The notes beneath the pieces are model-generated. The model was not told the origin of the DNA. It did no database searches and saw only the letters and a list, made by a program, of their open reading frames with translations. Below, piece by piece: positions 15,497 to 19,747 of a DNA stretch of 19,747 nt. Positions within the stretch are counted from its first letter, which is position 1, and the number at the start of each line of letters is the position of its first letter. This DNA comes from JACRBK01 sp964427955 (GTDB taxonomy: Bacteria; Chloroflexota; Anaerolineae; Aggregatilineales; Aggregatilineaceae). The DNA is taken from the NCBI GenBank assembly GCA_964427955.1, contig CAYRWY010000050.1, positions 1 to 19,747 of the forward strand, read 5' to 3'. A program made the translations under genes and the position numbers.

Positions 15497-15512
15497 CTGC
15501 GGCGCTCAGCCC

Positions 15513-15549
15513 GTCCTCCTCTCCCCAGCCATCCCAGGGAGAGGAGGAC
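15513..15549. terminator. Long hairpin between convergent ilvD and the WD40 gene
   Basis: A perfect 13-bp stem (15513-15525 with 15537-15549) has an 11-nt loop. It lies between the ends of ilvD (15496) and the opposite gene (15577). Neither side has a T-run, so it may act as a two-way barrier, an mRNA 3'-end stabiliser or a Rho-assisted terminator rather than a classical intrinsic terminator. Confidence 0.5.
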
Positions 15550-15576
15550 TCGACCGGCTCAACGCCGCGCTCGATT

Positions 15577-17871
15577 TTACGGCGACGGCACGCGCCAGAT
15601 CTGCACCGTGCTGTCGCGCTCGCTCGCCGAAATCAGGATCGTGCCATCGGCGCTGAACAGCAGGCTGTCTACCCAGTCCGAATGGCGCTGCAAGACCGCC
15701 AACTGCTGGCCAAATGACGGCGAAGCCGCATCGCTGTCCCATAAAACGACGGCCCCTTCCCCGTCGCCGGAGGCCAGGATCTTGCCATCCGGACTAAAGG
15801 CCGTGCTGTAAACCCCGGCGGTAGCTCCATCCTGAGCGGCGGGGCCGTACAGGGCCGCGACCGATGCCCCGGTGCGCGGATTCCACAGCCGCAGCTTGTT
15901 ATCGCCGCTGCCGCCCGCCGCCAACAGCGTGCCGTCCGGGCTGAAGGCCAGGGTATCGACCGAATAGCTGCCGGTGTCGAGCGTCTGCAACACCTGCCGG
16001 GTCGCCACGTCCCAGATCCGCACGGCACCGTCCTGGCCGCCCGAAGCGAGCAGCGTCCCGTCGGGGCTGAACGCGACTGCCTGGACCGCCGCCCGGTGGG
16101 CAGAAGAGAAGAACAACTCCTGGCCGGTCGTGGCATCCCACAACCGGAGGGTGCTGTCACCACTGCCGGACGCCAGCAGCGACCCGTCGGGGCTGAAGGC
16201 CAGTCCATTGATGTTGCCGGTATGGCCCTTCAACGTCATCACTTCGACACCCGTCGTCAAATCCCACAGCCGGATCATATTTTCGGGTATCCCGCTGCCA
16301 ATCGCCAGGAGTCTGCCGTCGGCCCTGAGCGCCAGCGACTCGGTCGATTGATCGACGAGTTCCACCGGCTCGGCCTGGACCTGGTCCAGGTCGTAGCGCA
16401 GAATATCAAAAAAGCTGCCCACGATCAGGGTCTTGTTATCGGGCAGCAAGAGCACATCCGTCGGGGAACCGAAGATCTGTAAAGAAGCCTGGGGCTGGAT
16501 CTGTGCGACGTTAGCCGCCGAGATCGAGACGACGCCTGCGGCCAGCGGGGCGGGTGTGGGGGAGGCGACGGAGAGCGTCGGAACGGTGCCCGCTGACGGT
16601 TGAGATGCGGCACTGCCGGTAGGCACGCCCCACAACCGCACGGCATCCATACTCGCCGAGGCCAGGCACGTGCCGTCCGGACTGAAGGCCACGGCGATCA
16701 CGTTACTGGTGTGACGCGCCAGGGTGGCAACGGTCTGTCCCGTCTGGACGTCCCACAGCCGCACGGTCCAGTCGCCGCTGCCCGACGCCAGCAAGGTGCC
16801 ATCCGGGCTAAAAGAGAGACTGAGCACCCCGCTCTCATGCCCCACCAGCACGATCACAGCGGCGCCGGTGTGCGGATTCCACACGTGAACCGAGTTGTCG
16901 TAATAACTGCCGGAGGCCAGCAGCGTGCCATCCGGGCTGAAGGCCAGGGTATCGACCGAGATAGCTCCACTCTGCAAGGTAAACAACGTCTGGTGCGTCT
17001 GCACATCCCAGATTCGCACCGTGCCGTCGGCACCGCCGGAAGCGAGCAGGGTCCCGTCCGGACTGAAAGCCACGGCACTCACCGCGTTGTTGTGGTCGAG
17101 CGAGAAGAATAACTCCTGGCCGGAGGCGACATCCCACAACCGCAGGGATTTATCGTCACCGCCTGAGGCGAGCAGGGTCCCGTCCGGGCTGAAGGCTACT
17201 GCCTTCACGTTGCCGGTATGCCCGACGAGTGAACGCAGCTCGCCGGTGCGGGTGTTCCACAACCCCAGAGAGATTTCCCCACTGGAATTGAAAGCCACCG
17301 TCGCACCGTCCGGGCTGACGGCGATGGTGTCGATGAAGAAAACGCGATCATCGCCCAGGTTGCGGGCAGGGGTTGCCAGGTTGTTCACGTCGTCCAGCGC
17401 AATGTCAAAGGACGACGCCATCACCAGGCTTTTTCCGTCGGGCAGCCACGCCAGATCATTGATACTGCCAAAAACGCTGGCCCAGGACTGCTCGCTGACC
17501 TGACCGGCGTTGGCAACGGAGATGACCGGCGGCGGGACCGGGGTCGCGGTGGGCGTGCTGGTCGGCGTACTGGTCGGGGTAACACTCGGCGTCAAGGTGA
17601 AGGTGGGCGTGGCGCTGGGGGTCCAGGTCATGGTGGGTGTATCCGTCCAGCTTTCCGCCGTCAACGTCTGCCCGGCCACGACCTGATACGCGGCATAGGT
17701 GGCGGTGTAGTTCGGCGTGGCGGTGGGCGTCGCGGTATCGGTCGGCGTCCATTGGCGGGCCGTGGCGCTGAGATCGATCCACACCTGGGTTTCAGGGAGC
17801 ACCACGGACGGCGTCACGGTGGGTACCACAAAGCCCGGGAGTCCCGCCCTGGTGGGCGGAGGATTAGAAGG
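15577..17871 (-). CDS. C-terminal part of a kinase-WD40 protein: Thr/Pro linker and two seven-bladed propellers
   Basis: The open frame runs from the assembly gap to TAA at 15577 (764 aa after the gap). A GTG at 17829 could be read as a start, but no convincing ribosome-binding site precedes it, and the frame is open through the preceding 14 codons to the Ns. It therefore most likely continues the kinase gene. It begins with a Thr/Pro-rich, low-complexity segment (about the first 115 residues), followed by 14 WD40-like blades with the repeated AFSPDGTLLASG...LW(D/N) signature. These form two groups of seven: one about 16624-17526, the other about 15586-16533, joined by a Ser/Thr/Pro/Ala-rich hinge. 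Blades 1, 4 and 5 of each group match one another closely, which points to duplication of a whole propeller. A ligand- or protein-sensing role outside the cell is inferred from the position after a membrane segment. Confidence 0.88.
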   Translation of the reverse strand, partial: PSNPPPTRAGLPGFVVPTVTPSVVLPETQVWIDLSATARQWTPTDTATPTATPNYTATYAAYQVVAGQTLTAESWTDTPTMTWTPSATPTFTLTPSVTPTSTPTSTPTATPVPPPVISVANAGQVSEQSWASVFGSINDLAWLPDGKSLVMASSFDIALDDVNNLATPARNLGDDRVFFIDTIAVSPDGATVAFNSSGEISLGLWNTRTGELRSLVGHTGNVKAVAFSPDGTLLASGGDDKSLRLWDVASGQELFFSLDHNNAVSAVAFSPDGTLLASGGADGTVRIWDVQTHQTLFTLQSGAISVDTLAFSPDGTLLASGSYYDNSVHVWNPHTGAAVIVLVGHESGVLSLSFSPDGTLLASGSGDWTVRLWDVQTGQTVATLARHTSNVIAVAFSPDGTCLASASMDAVRLWGVPTGSAASQPSAGTVPTLSVASPTPAPLAAGVVSISAANVAQIQPQASLQIFGSPTDVLLLPDNKTLIVGSFFDILRYDLDQVQAEPVELVDQSTESLALRADGRLLAIGSGIPENMIRLWDLTTGVEVMTLKGHTGNINGLAFSPDGSLLASGSGDSTLRLWDATTGQELFFSSAHRAAVQAVAFSPDGTLLASGGQDGAVRIWDVATRQVLQTLDTGSYSVDTLAFSPDGTLLAAGGSGDNKLRLWNPRTGASVAALYGPAAQDGATAGVYSTAFSPDGKILASGDGEGAVVLWDSDAASPSFGQQLAVLQRHSDWVDSLLFSADGTILISASERDSTVQIWRVPSP
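15586..16533 (-). repeat. Second WD40 propeller (seven blades)
   Basis: Seven blades, with turn motifs LLLPDNK, LALRADGR, LAFSPDG, VAFSPDG, LAFSPDG, TAFSPDG and LLFSADG. It opens with SISAANVAQIQPQ, which parallels the start of the first propeller. The GQELFFS...VRIWDV and SVDTLAFSPDGTLLA stretches are nearly identical to the matching blades of the first unit. Confidence 0.75.
16624..17526 (-). repeat. First WD40 propeller (seven blades)
   Basis: Seven blades, with turn motifs LAWLPDGK, IAVSPDGA, VAFSPDG, VAFSPDG, LAFSPDG, LSFSPDG and VAFSPDG. It begins with VISVANAGQVSEQ, similar to the start of the second unit. The first blade of each unit is degenerate but shares a SxFDI segment. Confidence 0.75.
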
Positions 17872-17971
17872 NNNNNNNNNNNNNNNNNNNNNNNNNNNNN
17901 NNNNNNNNNNNNNNNNNNNNNNNNNNNNNNNNNNNNNNNNNNNNNNNNNNNNNNNNNNNNNNNNNNNNNNN
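17872..17971. other. Assembly gap of 100 N
   Basis: Exactly 100 unknown bases, the customary placeholder for a gap of unknown size. The kinase frame is 372 whole codons up to the gap and the WD40 frame is 765 whole codons after it. 100 is not a multiple of three, so the written length would artificially break the frame. The true length is unknown. Confidence 0.95.
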
Positions 17972-19087
17972 CGTCAGGTTCAGGGCGACGATGGTCTGCG
18001 CGGCGGCGGTTTCCACCAGGCGCTGCGGCGTGCCCTCCTTCTCACTCGAGAGGAAGAAAAACAGCAAGGCCAGCAGGATCAGCGCCACGATCCCGGCCCC
18101 GCCCCACACCAACGGCGACGAAGTAAACGGTCGGGCGGGGCGATCTTTGACGGTCTTCGCCAGTGCCACCGGTGCCGGACGTGGAGCGACGCGCGTACGG
18201 CGCAGCGGGGCCGAGAAGAAGTTGGTTTTTTCTCCTTCGACGCCGCGAATCGATTTATCGAAAGCCTGGGCAAAGGCCGTGACGGTAGGGAAACGTTCCG
18301 CCGGGTCTTTGGCCAGCGCCCGCCGGAGGACCTGGGTTACTTCGGTGGGGGTTTCGGGCCGGTAGATTTGGGGCGGCGTCGGAGCTTCGTTCAGATCCTT
18401 GTACATCCGCCCGCGCGGGGTGTCGGCCTCAAACGGCACCTGGCCCGTCACCAGGGCATAGATCATGACCCCTAACGCGTACTGGTCAGTGGCCGGAGTA
18501 ACTTCTTCGGCGCGCCACTGCTCCGGCGGCATAAACAGCGGCGTGCCCATCAACACACCCGAACTGGTGATCGCCCGCGACGCCGTCAGCAGCTTGGCGA
18601 TCCCGAAATCGACCAGGTAGGCGCTGCCCTGGTTGTCGAACATGATGTTGCTCGGCTTGATGTCGCGATGAATGACGTCTTTACTATGGGCGTAATCCAG
18701 GGCGCTCGCCAGTTGGGTCAGAATCTCGGACGTTTCGGCCAGCGAGGGCAGCTTTTGGCTGGTCTCGGCCTGCTGGGCCAGGCGGTCCATCAGGGTCCCC
18801 CCCGTCAGCAGCCGCATCACCACGTAGCTGATATCCCCCTGGACGCCGTAGTCGTGCACCGGCACGATGTGGGCATGTTCCAACGAGGCGGCAGTGCGCG
18901 CTTCGCGATAGAAACGCTCGATGTAGTCCGGCTGCGTCACGAGTTCGGGCGACATCACTTTCACCGCCACGTCGCGCTGCAAGCTAGACTGGTAGCCCCG
19001 GTAGACGGCCCCCATTCCGCCGACGCCTAAAAGTTCTTTTAGCTGGTATTGGCCGAGTGACTGTCCGGCCAGGTTTTGAATACTCAT
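17972..19087 (-). CDS. Transmembrane Ser/Thr protein kinase, N-terminal part of a kinase-WD40 protein
   Basis: 372 codons from ATG (19087; GGAGGGG about 9 bases upstream) to the assembly gap. The eukaryote-like kinase domain is complete: Gly-rich loop LGVGGMGAVYRG at about 20-31, Lys43 in AVKVMS, catalytic HRDIKPSN with Asp142, DFG at 160-162, MPPEQW at about 186-191 in place of APE, and the following DQYALGVMIYALVTGQVPF. All residues needed for activity are present. A basic, Pro-rich juxtamembrane region (about 290-322) leads to one membrane segment (about 327-347, LVWGG...LLFFFL), and the chain then enters the gap on its outer side. Cytoplasmic kinase plus external propellers is the expected layout. 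A stop that appears beyond the Ns in this frame is an artefact of the arbitrary gap length. The gene lies 38 bases after the FHA regulator gene, on the same strand. Confidence 0.93.
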
Positions 19088-19125
19088 ACGCGCTTTCCCC
19101 TCCGAATTTTCTTCGCCAAACTGCC

Positions 19126-19747
19126 TTACTGCTTCACAGGCCGTGTCTCCAACCGGTACCCCAGTCCACGTACCGACTGCAAGAAGCGCGGCTCGTTGGG
19201 GTCCGGCTCAATTTTCTGGCGCAGTTCATAGGCCAGGTGGTTGATCTCCGACTCCACATGGTTGATCTCGTCGCCCCAGACCGCCGTGATCAGCTCCTCA
19301 TACGTGCACATGACCGGAACGCCGCCGTTGACCCGGTTGCGCTGATCCATGTACCGGATCAACTTGTGCTCCTGCGGGCGCAGATTCCGAATTTCGATGC
19401 GGTGCGTGCCTTCGATGCGGAACAGCCGGGCCTGAATCCAGTCGTATTCCAGAGAAACGGTGGACGACCCTTCGACGACGCGCTGCGTCTTCAGCGGATC
19501 GCGGAAAACCAACTCCCAGTAGAGCGGCTGTCCATTTTCGGTCAGCAGTCCCAAGATCCGGATCGCGTCGCCGTCCTGGATCGCGGCCCGTCCATAGACG
19601 ACCTCGACCTCTTCCTCGCGCCGGATGAAGGTACGGTTGACGCTGCCGTTATCGACCAGCCACCAGGTATCCGCCTCGCGCTCGATCACGCAGTGGGCTT
19701 TGCGCGTGATCAACTGCTGGGGATCGGGTTCCAGGCCAATGTCGTTG
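19126..19747 (-). CDS. FHA domain plus OmpR/PhoB-type winged-helix regulator (5' end outside window)
   Basis: The frame is open to the window edge, so the start is missing; the TTG at 19713 is an internal leucine. The N-terminal part is FHA-like: NDIGLEPDP at the edge, TRKAHCVIE, WWLVDNGSVNRTFIRR and QDGDAIRILG, the order seen in FHA phosphothreonine-binding domains. The usual S-R-x-H is altered to T-R-K-A-H, and NGT to NRT, so phosphopeptide binding is uncertain. After a roughly 50-residue connector, the last 90 or so residues match the OmpR/PhoB winged helix: LRPQEHKLIRYM, CTYEELITAVWGD, a recognition helix region ESEINHLAYELRQKI, then PDPNEPRFLQSVRGLGYRLE. It is therefore a DNA-binding regulator without a receiver domain. 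The kinase gene starts 38 bases downstream, so the two are probably one operon and a phosphorylation partnership is plausible. EmbR of Mycobacterium has the same two domains in the opposite order. Confidence 0.85.
   Translation of the reverse strand, partial: NDIGLEPDPQQLITRKAHCVIEREADTWWLVDNGSVNRTFIRREEEVEVVYGRAAIQDGDAIRILGLLTENGQPLYWELVFRDPLKTQRVVEGSSTVSLEYDWIQARLFRIEGTHRIEIRNLRPQEHKLIRYMDQRNRVNGGVPVMCTYEELITAVWGDEINHVESEINHLAYELRQKIEPDPNEPRFLQSVRGLGYRLETRPVKQ

Noticed and set aside
15586..17526. Periodic DNA similarity in the WD40 region taken as a satellite or CRISPR-like array
   Set aside because: The period follows protein blades of about 40 residues with variable DNA sequence. There are no identical short repeats with unique spacers.
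17864..17866. Stop codon that seems to end the kinase frame just beyond the Ns
   Set aside because: The frame across 100 placeholder Ns is arbitrary. The WD40 frame on the far side is open and reads as the natural continuation.

Overview
The window reads as a high-GC bacterial chromosome fragment, most likely from the Chloroflexota (Anaerolineae-like). This is inferred from the style of the gene content: a membrane Ser/Thr kinase fused to a Thr/Pro-rich linker and WD40 propellers, a secreted PA14-PA14-SH3b-SH3b protein, and an FHA winged-helix regulator. No rRNA or other taxonomic marker is present, so the assignment is tentative. A run of exactly 100 N (17872-17971) shows that this is a draft scaffold. 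I found no mobile element, CRISPR array, tRNA or rRNA.

Layout. 1-296 (+): the 3' end of pdxT, closed by a strong hairpin terminator. 368-1786 (-): a secreted PA14/SH3b protein. 1971-5787 (+): a tight run of a GT4 glycosyltransferase, a polyprenyl-phosphate sugar transferase and a YgeY-like M20 metallohydrolase. 5791-6402 (-): an HD-domain phosphohydrolase that meets the M20 gene tail to tail with a 3-base gap. 6523-7791 (-): transcription termination factor rho, behind a leader of about 195 nt and a good sigma70-type promoter. 8086-12710 (-): a succinate dehydrogenase operon in the order sdhA, serine hydrolase, sdhB, sdhC, sdhD. 12810-13691 (-): an SMP-30/gluconolactonase-family protein. 13814-15496 (+): ilvD. 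15577-19087 (-): a Ser/Thr kinase and a double WD40 propeller, probably one gene split by the assembly gap. 19126-19747 (-): an FHA plus OmpR-type winged-helix regulator that runs off the window end.

How the genes fit together. The two sugar-transfer genes suggest capsule or exopolysaccharide synthesis, divergently transcribed from a secreted multi-domain wall or surface protein. The sdh block supplies respiratory complex II but carries a cytoplasmic class-C beta-lactamase-fold hydrolase between the flavoprotein and iron-sulfur genes, with ribosome-binding sites and spacings that bind it into the operon. The last two genes form a plausible signalling module: an FHA winged-helix regulator encoded 38 bases upstream of a transmembrane kinase that would display two seven-bladed propellers outside the cell.

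Genes are dense. The longest stretch without a gene is 7792-8085 (294 bases), which holds the rho leader, the rho promoter and the sdh terminator hairpin.
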